Part shown: in pieces, positions 20,149 through 32,462 of the stretch | Layout: every line of letters starts with the position of its first letter | Numbering within the stretch: the first letter of the stretch is position 1 | DNA from: Euonymus europaeus | Taxonomy: Eukaryota; Streptophyta; Magnoliopsida; Celastrales; Celastraceae | Assembly (NCBI GenBank): GCA_963580455.1 | Contig: OY756971.1 | Coordinates: forward strand, 16,329,001 to 16,393,000 | Direction of reading: 5' to 3' | Length of the DNA: 64,000 bases | Program-made: the position numbers and the translations under genes | Notes under the pieces: generated by a model | What the model was told of the DNA's origin: nothing | Seen by the model: the letters and a program-made list of their open reading frames with translations, nothing else | Database searches by the model: none

Positions 20149-21152
20149 TATAAAAACTGATCATACTCTCTAAAACTATAAGATGGCAGTGCCAACCCAA
20201 GCCCAAAGCAGCAAAAGATAAGGCTTTCAACCCTAGTCAGTCAAAGGAACCTTATTTTTTTTAAAAAAAAATAGTATATACCTAAAAGAAAAATAAGCTT
20301 AGCCCAATCCCCATCTACATACTCTCCCACAGGCCTTAAGTGCAGAGCTCAATGCTCAGTTGCTCACAACACATAAAAAGACGAGCTTTAGAAGAAAGGA
20401 GAACGATCATATCTCAATCATCCGTGATAGTGGGGGCTTCAACTAGGAATTCTCCTCTATTTTCTTCCCTCCACCCTGCTCTATTTGAGGTCAGCTTTGG
20501 TCTAATTTCTCTTACTTTAACATTTGTTTGTTTCTTCTCAATGATTTATTTTCTTTTTTGGATTTCATTAATCACATTATTGGCAATGATTTTTTTTTTG
20601 ATTGATTTGGTTGGGAACACCAATAATTAGATAGATGCCTTAATAATAAGAATATTATGGAAAAAGATTTGACCTAGGAAGAGAAGAGGAGGAGGTCTAG
20701 GGCCAGAGAGCAAAAGGGTTTGTATTATGTTTGTTTACTGTGAAAATTATGGAAAGTGAAAGGGTTTATTCCAATTTTTAAAGCATGTTTCAATAGAGTT
20801 CACTAATCAAGTCTTTGGATTTGTTTAGTTTCCTTTTATTTTATTTTTTTTGATTGAAATGCTACGCAGTGCATATGATGTTGTATTGAAGAATCCAAGC
20901 TCTATTGGGTGAAAAAATATGAGGAAAGAAAATGAATTTGCCTTAGTCTCCTACTTAGTTTTGCCTTCGAATTTTCTTGTTTTATCTTATTAGCAAATCA
21001 TTCTTTTTCAAATCTAATTTTTGAAGGAAATTTTTTGTGAGTTTTTAAACTTAATTTCTTATCAATATTACAGATTCTAAACAAGATGGTCTATAATGAT
21101 AAAGATTGGACCCTTACATAGACATGAAATTTAATATAGATGATGAGATTGT
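20149..21152. other. Unassigned T-rich DNA
   Basis: Contains an open stretch (20340-20630) whose second half is all hydrophobic residues from a T-rich tract; I do not consider it a gene. No repeats or domains are evident. Confidence 0.5.
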
Positions 21153-21295
21153 TGTTGTTATATCTATTTGTATCTCCTATGGGTATGCCCACATTATATG
21201 TGTATGGACTCATATATATTAAGTTTAGATAGAGTGGCTTAGACACATTGAATATTGTCAAACCCTAGCCACTACTTAACAAACGTAATACAACA
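21153..21295 (+). repeat. Short copia LTR, probably solo
   Basis: This segment of about 143 bp (starts TGTTGTTATATC, ends AATACAACA) is homologous to 38177-38310, which carries the 5' LTR of a copia element. Shared blocks include CTATGGG, GCCCACA and CTACTTAACAAAC. It abuts the truncated Athila-like RT at 21296. A target duplication was not found. Confidence 0.6.
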
Positions 21296-22090
21296 ATGCG
21301 TCTTTAGCCAACAATGCACATACGAATCTTGAAATTTTTGAGAAATTCATAATAAACCTCCTATAAAATCCTGCATGGCCAAGGAAAGAATGAATACCAT
21401 TCACATTACTTGGAGGTGACAATTTGGAGATGAGTTCAATCTTTGCTTTATCGACTTCAATGCCATGTTCAAAAACAATATGACCCAAAACATTACCTCT
21501 CTAAACCATAAATGGACACTTTTCCCAATTGAGTATAAGATTCATCTCCTTACACCGTTTCAAAACTAGAGTCAGGTTGTGAAGGCAATGATCAAAGTCA
21601 GACCCAAAAATAGAGAAGTTTTCCATGAACACTTCAATAAACCTTTCAATCATATCAGAGAAAATACTCATCACACATCTTTGGAAAGTAGCTGGTGCAT
21701 TAGACAACCCAAACAACATTCATCAATATGCAAAGAACCCAAATGCACATATAAATGTCATCTTCTCTTGATCCTTTGGGGCTATAGCAATTTGATTGTA
21801 TCCGAATCCCCATCCAATAAATAATAATAACTATGCCCTGCTAACCTCTTTAGCATTTGATCCACAAATGATAATGGAAAGTGATCTTTCCTTGTAGATG
21901 TATTTAACTGTTGGTAATCAATGCAAACTCTCCATCTTGTTAGCTTTTTAGTTGCAATAAGCTCATTGTTGTCGTTTGTCATAACTATGATTCCTGACTT
22001 ATTTTGAACTACTTAGATAGGGCATACCCACTTGGAATCTATGATGGGATTAATAATTCCAAGATCAAGAAATCTTAAAATTTTGGCATA
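21296..22090 (-). pseudogene. Athila-like reverse transcriptase, catalytic residues lost
   Basis: Blocks RWRVCIDYQQLN, RKDHFPLSFVDQMLKRLAGHS, LFGLSNAPATFQRCVM and [13 protein letters not shown] are in the right order for RT. At the active site, where two aspartates belong, the text is EVFMENFSIFG, so both are replaced (E and N). Frames change between about 21719 and 21782. It ends within the segment before RNase H (LLAKDA). Confidence 0.8.
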
Positions 22091-22165
22091 GACCACCTCT
22101 TTCATGTTGACATTCAACCATCTTTGGCCCTCTCTACTAAGCTTTGCTGCATCATCTAGCAAAAT

Positions 22166-22735
22166 TCAATGCATACACATAGAGGGGCTGATTCCTTTGA
22201 TATTTGCTATTGTCCATCTAATTAAAATTTTATGCTGCCTGAGAACATGCAACAACTTTTCTTCTTCCATAGAAGTTAAGTTAGAGGGAATAACAATAGG
22301 AAAAGTGTTAGAATTACCCAAGAAAACATACTGAAGATGAGGGGGTAGTGGCTTCAAGCGTAGCTCTTGTGGGCTCTCTATAGATGGCACTAACTTGTTG
22401 TTTGGAGAGTTCCTCAGGTTCTCAAAAGTTGGTTGAAACTTATGTTGATGTCGAGGTGAAGCTTCAAACATGTTAAAAACCTCTTTAGTTTCATGATCCA
22501 AAATTCTCTCAAAATCACCCACGAGGAAAGCTTCTAACGCGGTGGTTTTATCACTTCTATATACCTCTATGTCAACTCTTGTCTTCATCACATCTATCCT
22601 TAAACAAGTCTTTGAATCATTAGAATGACTCATTGCCTCAGAGAACCTAGACTCCATTTTTTCAAATACTTTCATAGAAAGAACACACAATTTAACATTA
22701 ATAATTGCGTCGGTAGTAGCCATAAACTTCAACCC
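22166..22735 (-). pseudogene. Athila-like protease-RT linker
   Basis: An open stretch of about 188 codons includes LKPLPPHLQYVFLGNSNTFPIVI and EEEKLLHVLRQHKILI, matching the same region of the plus-strand Athila (46815-46960). Upstream residues have DIEVYRSDKTTALEAFLVGDFERIL, a linker not seen in the other copy. The frame ends at CMH where RT begins. Confidence 0.7.
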
Positions 22736-22861
22736 AGAATGAGAGGCAAGTCTTTCCTAAGAGTAGGATCACCTTCACTGTCAAGTAGTAAAAAATTCAC
22801 AAGAATGACAAACTCGCCCAATTTCACTAACACGTCTTCTACAAGCGTAAAAGAATGTACA

Positions 22862-25048
22862 TGTAACGCCCCACCTTACAGTACTCTAACCAATAGGTCG
22901 GAACGCTACTCGCATTATAGTATAAACTTACCCTACAACTTAGCAACCAAAGATAGAAGGATCTTCATTTAATACAAATCCACTTCAATAAACAATCCCA
23001 CCAAATTAATTAGAATAACCTAATCTAAAACAAAAGTTTCATCTTATATTTATTAAAAAAATAGTAGCATCCAATTAATCTCCTTTCAGTACAACTACTG
23101 TGAATCTTCAGTTATTAACGATTAAATCACAGCTACTGATTCCAAGCGCGTAAATAAATTTAATACTCAATTATTAAATTTTTCAATGAGGCCTAGCTTT
23201 CGTCACATGAGCATCATCTTCATAGATCCGCGACGACACCATCAATTCATAAATCAGCATAAGCAATTGAGAGCTAATGATCTGCATCATAAAACATAGT
23301 TAGTCGACGCCCAACAAGTAATATTTATGCATGTATACATGTGAACATTGTCTTTAGAGAGCAGTGAGTCATTTAAATCCTTTCACCAGTACTTGGGCCC
23401 TTAACCTAGCTAAATTGCTACAAAACAACTAGTCAGGATTTTCCTTTAATTAAATATTCTACCAAATAACACTTTCCAGTCAGTAAACCTTTTCTCCAAT
23501 AAACATAACCTCAACATTCATTTCCCAATATACCCTCCCTATAGCAGATGTATCAAGTTTGAAAAACATTTTCCTTAATGTGCATGTCATGTATGCCATA
23601 AAATGTCATGTCTTATGCAGAGCAAACAATAAACGTTACGTCAATAATTCATCCTATAGCAGTTCACGATTCACAGTCAGTCAACAAACATGACCTTTTA
23701 CACAGATATACATAAATAATTTATATATCATAGTGTTCCATAAAATAGTTGAGTCATCATATGATAGTTCACAGTTCACATATAGTCAATCAACATAAAC
23801 ATCAATCACATTCTACATGGATATAACATAAATAATTCATCTATCACAGTGTTCCGTAATACAGTTGGGTATTACTTACCTTAGTGCACTTCCGTAATTC
23901 CAATAACTCAATAATATGAGTATGTTCTTAAAATTAATAGTAACACCTATATATATATTAACATTCTTAAAAAAAATTATTTAAAGTAATTATTCTAATA
24001 AATTTCTGGTGAACCGGTTCAATACACCCAGTCAACTAGGTCGGCTAACCTGGTTGATTTTCCTTCATACACGTGGCTCGTCAGACCCGATTGATATAGG
24101 GAATGGGTCACCGCCCGATAGAGGGGTAATGGTGCCCACGGTTGGCGCGATTGGGAGCCACATGGCCCGACAAGTTCAGCGAAGGTATCAGCTACCTTAA
24201 CAGTGGTTGGATTGTGGCGGATAGCGGAGGAAATAGTAATAGACTCATGCAATTCTTTCTTGTCGTTGGGCAACATTTTTTTCTCCGTTCCATCTGAAAC
24301 CAAAGTGGGTGAGTTCGCCTCGCCATGATCATCCCTCTCGTACTAACCCGATTGCCAACTATTGCCTTATTTGATTTTCGTTGTCGCGTTGCCCATTCTA
24401 GCAACTACTAGCCTAGGGTTCCCTCGGTTCCCATGCCAGTCTTTTATATTTATTTAATTATTTATTTTACCTATTTTGACACATCTACCCCTAACTTCTC
24501 TATTTATTCCAGAGTTGCCTTAAAATTATTTACAAAGCTGCCATCACCCATTTAACTCTTGAAAATTTATAATCCAATTTTAAAATACTTAATGAATTTA
24601 ATTTTTTAAATTCTCAATAAATTTACCTTAATTTCGATCTTGGCAATTCTTGCACTCGCAATATTTAGCTCATATTAAACTCTTATCCTGTCACCCTAGA
24701 AATTCGCATTAATTATTTCTCGTATCATCTCTGCCTTATCACATGAGCTATTTACTAATTCGGAATACTATAATCGCAATATTTATTAGTTTTCCATTGT
24801 ATTTGTCATAATTTCCCTATTGCAATTTCTACTTCCGAAATTCACAGTAATTTCATTTTAACTCTAATTACAATGATTCTGACTCCCATAATTTTTATTT
24901 TCCTTATATAACATTATAAATATTTCAATCCAATTTATGTCACCCGTGACCTCCCCACATCGCATAGGACATCATATATGACACACATGATGTCACCTTT
25001 CTTATCTGATCTAGCACACAAGGTTGTCCAAAGATTTGGGGTATTATA
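22862..25048 (-). mobile_element. Solo LTR, TGTAAC family copy 2
   Basis: Plus strand starts TGTAACGCCCC and ends GGGTATTATA, with perfect GTACA duplications at 22857-22861 and 25049-25053. Orientation is minus relative to the copy at 10927: blocks such as GTACTTGGGCCCTTAACC appear as reverse complement of that copy. No coding interior. It separates the protease from the linker of the Athila-like fragment. Confidence 0.85.
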
Positions 25049-25053
25049 GTACA

Positions 25054-25540
25054 AGAGAGCGGTCAGCTAGTTGCAGAGTAACCATAGATGATTTTACTTC
25101 TCTTATCTTCATTGTAGAATAAATAGAGTATGGCAAGATATTGGCACTAGCCCCAAGGTCCGTCAAAGCATTTTCAGTTTCTTTCACTCCAACAATGCAA
25201 TAAATAGTGAAACTACCTAGATCCTTCAAATTGGGAGGGTGCTTCTTTTGCAAGATTGCACTAGTTTCTTTGGAAAGAAAAACTTCTTCATGATCACCAA
25301 ACCTTCTCTTGTTAGTGCACAATTCCTTCAAGAACTTAGCATATGTTAGAATAGATTTGATTGCATCAATAAGTGGAATATTAATTTCAACCTTCTTCAA
25401 AACTTCAAAGATATCTGAGTTATACTTAGTCTTCTTCTTAGGTGCAAGTCGAGATGAAGAAAGGTACTTATGGAACATATCCTTCTGCCATCTACTTGTC
25501 TTTTGCAAATGGAGGTGTTGTAGATGCACTAGGCTCTACC
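25054..25540 (-). pseudogene. Athila-like aspartic protease
   Basis: The minus-strand frame reads LKKVEINIPLIDAIK, YAKFLKELCTNKRRF, then ENALTDLGASANILPYSIY and MVTLQLADRSL. The D-L-G-A-S active site is normal for Athila-type elements, as also seen in the plus-strand copy. The frame is cut at 25053 by the solo LTR. Confidence 0.8.
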
Positions 25541-26240
25541 ACTATCGGCTCATCATTACCCTCATCCTCTTGCTTTCTAAACTCTGTCTTGTTGTCAACT
25601 TTCTTCCCACTTCTCAAAATAGTAACAACCATTGCATCTTCATGCACCGTGGGATTCACCTCAGGCTGGCTTGGAAGCTTCTCCAAATATTGCTTACTCA
25701 AGGTAATTGCAAGTTGACCTAGTTGCATCTCAAGCTTGGAGATCGACTAAGTGTTACTGGTGACTATTTGTTGCAATTGATTCATAGAGTGGCTCATCTA
25801 TGCTTGTGAATAATGTATCTTTACTTGTTATTGGGAAAGTTGAGTAATAAGATCGTCCACAATAGACCTCTTTGAATTAGGAGGTGGGGCTTGTGGTTGG
25901 CATTGCCAAGGTCTATGACCTTAGTTGTAATTGTGAAAAGAGCCATAAGATAAATTTGGATGATTCATCCATCCCGGATTATATGTAGGAGAGAATGGAT
26001 CATTTTCTTATGCCGATGATAATTTTGAACTGCATTTGCTTCGATTTTGGGAAAGGTGCCACCTCTAGGACATGTAAGAGTAGGATGGTCTATGCTTCTA
26101 CAAATACCAGAAGGCTCTATGGTTTTGCTGAACAAATTGAATACAACATAAAGTTTTCTAGCTTTCTATCCATAGATGTAATTTATGTACTTGAAGTGAC
26201 AACTTCATAAATAGTTGCTCAAGAATCACCCATATATGTA
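25440..26240 (-). pseudogene. Athila-like gag C-terminal region
   Basis: Text includes NPGWMNHPNLSYGSF, QAPPPNSKRSIVDDLITQLSQ, LEMQLGQLAITL, KLPSQPEVNP and VVTILRSGKKVDNK, the hallmarks of the linker after the Athila gag zinc knuckle (compare 45420-45740). Several stops occur (for example near 25750 and 25920). The segment right of 26000 is barely recognisable. Confidence 0.7.
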
Positions 26241-27240
26241 GGATGGTATGTGTTTATCCAGAACACATGTGTAGTACCCTATTTTTGTTCAGGTTGAATT
26301 TTATTTTAATTGTGTTTAGTAGTAATAATGAAAAATAATAAAGAAAAACAAAAGCAAAAAAGAAAAATAAAACAAAACAAAAACCAAAAAGGAAAGCCCT
26401 AGACCCATTAAAGCAAACCCCAAGCCTAAAGGCCTAACTAAAACCCAAATAACCCGTAAGCCTAAAACCTAACGCAACCCATGCGACTTCCCCCCATTTT
26501 CTCACCCTGTATCACCACTCCATCCCACCATTCATCACGCACTGCCTCACCAGATTACCCATTATCATCCCTACCCATCACCTGCAATTAGCTATTAAAT
26601 GGCACACAACTCAAACCATTAATGGAGGAGACCATACACACACACAACAATAGCCTTCACCGTACTCTCTCTCACACACTAGGACTTGGATCCAAAAAAA
26701 TCCACTGAAAGAAAAACCAGCATCTCCAGCCAGCACTACCTACCCAAGACCCACTGAATCACCACTAGGCCATTTCCTTCTCACTCGACCTCCCATCAAA
26801 GCCATCATCTCCTCTAATCATCACCCACATCACTCACCAGAACACTCATCATCTTCCTCACCATCACCATTCCTCCTCTCTCAATCAGGCTGCTTCACAA
26901 AAAACCTCCAACACATACATCTCTCACCATCATCCTCACTTGACCACACTACTAGAACACCGACCATCGACCTCATTCTCCACCGGAAGACCCACCTTCA
27001 TAGTTCTCCTCTCAACACACCAAACCACCACTGCAACCATCGTCATCACAAGACAAAAAAGGGCGACCTTCACTCAAGTTTTGGCTTCACGGGAGAAACC
27101 TCAACTCCTCACTCTCATCATAATCAGTAGCACGGCCCGTTCCAGCAGCTCCACTTGTCATTACCATCACTAAACCACGCCCCCACCTACCCTCTCCTAA
27201 CAACATCACTGTAGACATTAAAAAAAATTATTAGAGCCCT

Positions 27241-27362
27241 TTAAATTAAATTAAATTAAATTAATTAAATTTTTGAAGAGTCCAAACCAAATTGAATTGG
27301 TTGAAGGGATAAAGTCTAAGATAAGATAAGATTAAATCAAATCAAATCAAATCAAATTAAAA
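27241..27362 (+). repeat. Pentanucleotide microsatellites (AAATT)n and (AAATC)n
   Basis: Two adjacent arrays with related units: AAATT repeats at about 27244-27272 and AAATC repeats at about 27332-27358, separated by 60 bp. Confidence 0.85.
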
Positions 27363-27512
27363 TAACATAAAAATAAAATCAAAGAGATAATTACTAAACA
27401 AGTGATTTCTCTACAATACCCTTGATGTCAAGGGTTGGGGCCAAGGGTAGGTCACGTAAATTTCACATCTCCCTTTACTTATAAATACCAAGCTCATTGG
27501 TGGAAAAAGAGG

Positions 27513-27601
27513 GGAGAAAAAGTTTATATGACTTTCAAGTCTCTCCCAAATCTCTTTGGAGTTCAAGTTCTCCAAATATAGAATTCATAGAATTCCTCTA
27601 G
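27513..27601 (+). repeat. Tandem-array unit 1, separated from its siblings by a solo LTR
   Basis: This unit (GAGAAAAAGTTTATA to GAATTCCTCTAG) is the same as those at 29610-30060. The solo LTR inserted at its last bases (TSD TCTAG). Confidence 0.8.
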
Positions 27602-29609
27602 TGTAACGCCTCGTCCCACGAAACCTTAATACCGGGCTTGTAGTCCAGAACGCTACTTATTTTTCAGTATAAACTTACCATTATATTTACGCAAATCCAC
27701 TGCAATGAACAATTCCACCAAGTTAATACTAACCTAACCTGAATTTAAGACGTCATCTTATATATTTAAAATAAGCAATAACCTCCAATTAATATCCACT
27801 AAGAATACTACCGTAAATCATATACTTCTCATCCGGGTTCACCGAATCTACATTTATTACTATATATCAAAGCTATTAATTATAAGTGTATAAATAAATG
27901 AAAAGCTTAATTGATTAATCTTCTGTGAAAACTAACTTCCGTCACATGAGCATCTTCTTCATGGATCTACGGCGACACCATCAACTCCTAGTTCAGCATA
28001 ATCATCTAAGAATTCAATACCTGCATCACGGAACATAGTGAGCCGAGGCTCAGCAAGTAATACTTATGCATGAATGGACATGAACCTCATCATTAGTAAA
28101 ACAGTTAGCCATTTAAATCCTTTTTCCAGTACTCGGGCCCTTAACCTAGGTAAACTGCTACAGAGCAACCGGTAGAGATTTTTCCTCTTTTGTATCTCAA
28201 AGATACCCTTTCAATAATAACCTCAACCTTCAACATTTTCGTACACCCCCTCTGTAACAGTTGTACCCGGTTTGTAAAAACGTTTTCCCTTAATGTGTAT
28301 GTCATGTATGCCATGATATGCTATGCCTCATACAGTACAACCATAAAATGTTACTTCTATACATCATCGCATGTCACCTCACAGTTCACGAATACTCAAA
28401 TCATCAAAAACTCAGTCTTATGAAAACATCTCATCAGTACAATCATTATCATATATGCTCAAATAGACATCACAATCCATACAAATAATATCACATGAAA
28501 TTCATAGTCACAAAGTTCCGTAATACAGTTGAGTACTACTTACAGCAATGTGCTCCCGTATTCCCGATAATTTAGTTACAAACAAATGAGCTCTTGAAAC
28601 CCGTACAATACCCACCGTTATTTATAAATCCCAAAATCTTTAATTTATTTAGTAATGTTATTGTCTTTTATTCAACTTATTTATTAATACCATTATCTTT
28701 ATATAATTAACTTAAAACAACTAATTACATCAATTACTAATTAATTAAATTAGAAAAAATCCAACTGGGTCAGCTCGACTCGGTTGTTCTGCTTCGCGGG
28801 TCTAACAGACCCGGTTTCTAGCATCCACGGGTCACCACCGGCCAAGGGCACGGTGGCGAGCACCGCCGGCATGGATCGGTAGAGCACGATCGGGCGACAT
28901 CGCGCCGTTGTACATTACCTGCAACGAGGACGGATCTTGCCGAAATCCAGCTTCAAAGTCGATGGCAGTCGATGGCTTCTCTTCCACGATTAGTGGCCAA
29001 GATCGCCTCCTTTCCATCCGAAATTGATTTCTATCAACTCCCCACGCCGAGCTCTTCCTTGCGGTGTCTACCTCGTCGCCGATCATTGCCGGAATCACCT
29101 CCTGCTGTTTCCGTCACCGCAAGCTCCTCCCCTCCGTTCACTGTCTTCCCGTCCTCCATTAGATCCGAAAGTGGTGTCTTTCGTCTCCTCCCTTCGTGCT
29201 CTTCAATCCTATACCGGAATAGACGCCAAGGGTGGCGGAGATCGCCAAGGTCCTTTCCATCGCCGCCGCCCCCTTAGGGTTCATCTCCACCTCGATTTTC
29301 GTGCAGTACTAATATATTTTCTTTTTATTTCATTTGCGTTTCTTTTGTTAATTACTATTATGCCCCTGCTCTTACTTCTTATTTACAGGGAAATACCTAT
29401 CTGTATTTACAGAATTGTCGTTTTATATTTAACTTCCACAATTCATATTAGTTTCATTTTAATCCCGTTTTCGACAATTCTTGCGCCCACAACTTTTAAG
29501 TCCACTATAGAATTTATGAAAATATTTCAATCAAACTCAGATCACACATGACATCACCTATCTTTCCATATCTATCCCTACAGGTTATCCTAAAGTTCGG
29601 GGTGTTACA
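27602..29609 (-). mobile_element. Solo LTR, TGTAAC family copy 3
   Basis: Plus strand starts TGTAACGCC and ends GGGGTGTTACA, with perfect TCTAG duplications at 27597-27601 and 29610-29614. Same orientation as copy 2 and opposite to copy 1. It retains the standard ACA end, unlike copies 1 and 2. A GC-rich block (about 28800-29290) produces open frames on both strands without recognisable domains; on the minus strand it ends in AACCCTAA-like leader text. Confidence 0.9.
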
Positions 29610-30060
29610 TCTAGAGAGTGAAAAAAAAAGTTTATAAAACTTTCAAGTCTCTCCCAAATCTCTTTCGAGTTCAAGTTCTCCAAATATGGAATTCATAGAA
29701 TTCCTTCCTCTAGAGAGAGAGAGAAAAAGTTTATAAAACTTTCAAGTCTCCCAAATCTTTTTGGAGTTCAAGTTCTCTAAAATATGGAATTCTTAGAATT
29801 CCTCTAGGAGAAAATAAAGTTTACGAACTTTGGGAAAACTCTCTCAAATTCTCCACAAGTCTAAGTCTTAAATCCGGAATTCTTTGAATTCCTCCAAGTT
29901 CAAGTCCAAATCCAAGTTCTTCAAGTTCAAGTGGAAGTCTTCAAATCCGAAATTTTTTGAATTCCTTCAAGTTGAAGTGCTCCGAGTCCAAGCTCTCCAA
30001 ATTCGGAATTCTTAGAATTTCTCGGAGTCTCAAATTCAAGTAAAGTCCTAGAATAGATTT
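29610..30060 (+). repeat. Tandem array with GGAATTC/GAATTCC palindromes
   Basis: Two good copies of about 95 bp (29610-29704 and 29705-29805) and three more degenerate copies each contain TTCAAGT motifs and end in GGAATTCxTxGAATTCC, an inverted repeat. Unit similarity falls from left to right. Confidence 0.8.
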
Positions 30061-30342
30061 GTTTAATCCAATTAAGAACGTAACGTTCTTCAACCATTCG
30101 ATCAATAATCAGAGGATTTGTGCACGTGACGATCAAGTTTAAAGAGAAGAGATCGAGTCTACTTTTATTTACAAATTTATAATTTGTACCATGTTTTAAG
30201 TACATTTAATTTACATGCAAAATTTGTTACGTACAATCACCATCACCAATCATCATTGAATTGCCTTCAACCCCTGCTCACCAAAACCACCCAAACCCAT
30301 CATCACCAAAAACTCGAGCCACCTATACATCTTCACTTGTTT

Positions 30343-32462
30343 TGTGACGCCCCGACCCAAATTCCAAGCACTGAGTCGGGGGCGCCACTTAGGGCATGTG
30401 CTTCATCACTATGGACCTCACCACATGCCATGCTAACCCCGGATTCTAGCAAAAATCCGACAGCACCTCCCCGTATATCGGAGGGCGCCAACCTGGAGTC
30501 ACATTTCACTTAATACGTGAAAGATAATAAATGATAATCAGAGAAGTTCCGCAGCCTATCAGAGGCTCTAGCCATCTATCCACATTCACACACTAGGCAG
30601 GGCCTCAGGCCTCCTAATCACATGCAATCAATAAGCAAAGCATATTCATATCAATAATATCATCAAAGACTATCAGAGTCTATCAAACCGGACCCAAGGT
30701 CCAATATCTAGGTACGGAAGTCCCGATCACCATCCATCCAACATACTGAAAAGGTATTTAAGCAACATAATAGTCAACCAATAAAAGTACTATATGTACT
30801 TAATTCATAACCAAGGTTCTCAAACAACCCAATACATATCCTAATGCTCCTAGGTGGCCTTCCATGTCACGCCGCCTCCTACTGATCCGCAGCCTGGTTC
30901 TCAGCACCAGTCTCACCTGAAGGATACAGAAAAGAAATAGGGTGAGCAGGAGGCTCAGTAGGGAAAATAAAATGAATCATAAGAACGTAAGGCTTTGAAT
31001 ATTGAAACAAGCTCAGTGCAGCAACATGTCATCCTAAAATGTCACAACAATGTATAACCTCGGGCTACACCCTATAACGCCTGGCACTAGGCAACGAATA
31101 TTCCGAAAAACCATCGGAACCCTTGCACTTTGCCCCGGAACGACTATAGGTGCACCTACACAATGGAAATCCCGATTCCGGCAACGACGTGCCCCCTCGG
31201 TATCCAACATCATCACAAAAGTATCACCTAAAGATACTACGAGTCCATACTCGTAGACCCAATGCATCTTAAATTCATGTCCAATAATACCATGCAAAAG
31301 AAGATCATATATATAACAATCCTAAATATAAATACATAACTACGTGATGCATGATCGAGGATTATCATACCCAATAGATGATTGAGCATTCAAAGGTTAT
31401 GTACTTCATCAATAATCAACAATAAGGTTCGTTCTTCCTAAGGAAAAATTTAGGCAAGAACACAAATAATAAAGACCAATGAAGATTTTCAACCGCTCTT
31501 TTGAGTAGAACCATACGATAGAAAATGGGGTAAGAATCCCTACCTCTTGTTGAGCAATTCCACAAAATCCACAATTACGTTCCTAGGGTTTCGATTTCCC
31601 AAACCTAACAATGTGGCGAAACCGAACCCATTCATACATCAATAAACAACCAACAACTCATATAAACATCAATTAAATCAATAAATTCGAAATTACTCAC
31701 CTTCTCTCTCTAGAAATTTCTCCAAAATCCTTGAAACTCAACCCAAGCTCAACTCTACTCCAAATCACAAACCAATCTACATATACATCCAAAATCAACC
31801 TATAAACAACATATCTAAGCCTTACCTTCCATCTATTAAAGAATCAAACAAATCTAGGAAAAACCCTAGAATTCCAAAACTATGAAAACTCAACTCAAAC
31901 CTTCAAATCTTTCTTGATTTCACCTTGATTCTTGACATGCTTCATGAATCCATGGAAAACCAAGCAAAAATCTCAAAAAATCTCCTTCTCTCTCTAAGTT
32001 TCTCACTCTTTCTCTCTCTACTCGGGCTCTCTAAGTGATAGAATGAAGAAATGTCGAATTCTCATTCTTAAAAACTGATTTCCCGATAGCCGTCCGGACG
32101 CCCTAAGCATCCGTCCGGACGGATTACTGTTCCCGTAACCCGCTGCCCTCACTCTAGGCAAATCCGTCCGGACGGATTACTGTTCACAGAACTCGCTGCC
32201 TTGAATCTAGGCATATCCGTCCGGACGACCAATTATCCGTCCGGACGGATTACTGTTCACAGAACCCAGTTTTTCTTCTCAAAATATTTTCCGGCTCGGT
32301 CTAAGCTTCGATTTGATATATTATGGGCCCGAAACGGACATGTACACTAAAAGTTATGACCCATTTACCGAACCAAGCTAAAAATTATTTTTCCATGATT
32401 CCGCACTTCACGGATCATCCGTAATTCGACTCAAAACTAAATTTTTGGGTCGGGATTTCACA
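30343..32462. mobile_element. Solo LTR of a second family (TGTGACGCCCC)
   Basis: Starts TGTGACGCCCCGACCC and ends GGGTCGGGATTTCACA, an extended terminal inversion, with TGTTT at 30338-30342 and 32463-32467. No internal domain. It carries a distinctive GC-rich palindrome array near its right end. The family is unrelated in sequence to the TGTAAC copies. Confidence 0.85.
32091..32247 (+). repeat. Five CGTCCGGACG palindromes in a solo LTR
   Basis: The 10-bp palindrome occurs at 32091, 32112, 32164, 32218 and 32238. Three of the five extend to ATCCGTCCGGACGGAT followed by TACTGTTC. Between them CGCTGCC and CTAGGCA recur, showing a larger duplicated module. Confidence 0.95.

Larger units (their letters stand above)
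21296..26264 (-). mobile_element. Minus-strand Athila-like gypsy fragment, no LTRs found
   Basis: Right to left on the minus strand come a gag C-terminal region, protease, linker and RT, all of Athila type, interrupted by a solo LTR. RT is truncated at 21296 before RNase H. No paired LTRs of this element are in the window. It is independent of the plus-strand Athila at 42344, from which it differs substantially in protein sequence. Confidence 0.75.

Noticed and set aside
20340..20630. 96-codon frame with a hydrophobic second half
   Set aside because: The hydrophobic part is simply a T-rich tract; no domain, no context, unusual composition.
24009..24404. Three short frames around a GC-rich block
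   Set aside because: Lie in the solo LTR 22862-25048; same explanation as for 28972-29551.
26940..27173. 77-codon Thr/Ser/His-rich frame
   Set aside because: C/A-rich low-complexity sequence in the long LTR-like unit.
28972..29551. Two overlapping frames of 101 and 175 codons in a GC-rich block
   Set aside because: They lie inside a solo LTR with perfect TSD, in the GC-rich leader-like part; Pro/Ser/Arg text reflects base composition. The related copy at 10927 has a similar GC-rich block without a matching frame.
31034..31297. Frames on both strands in the 30343 solo LTR
   Set aside because: Opposite-strand open stretches in LTR sequence without recognisable residues.
32091..32247. CRISPR-like regular repeats
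   Set aside because: Repeats are palindromes of 10-16 bp at irregular spacing in a plant LTR; no spacers or cas context.
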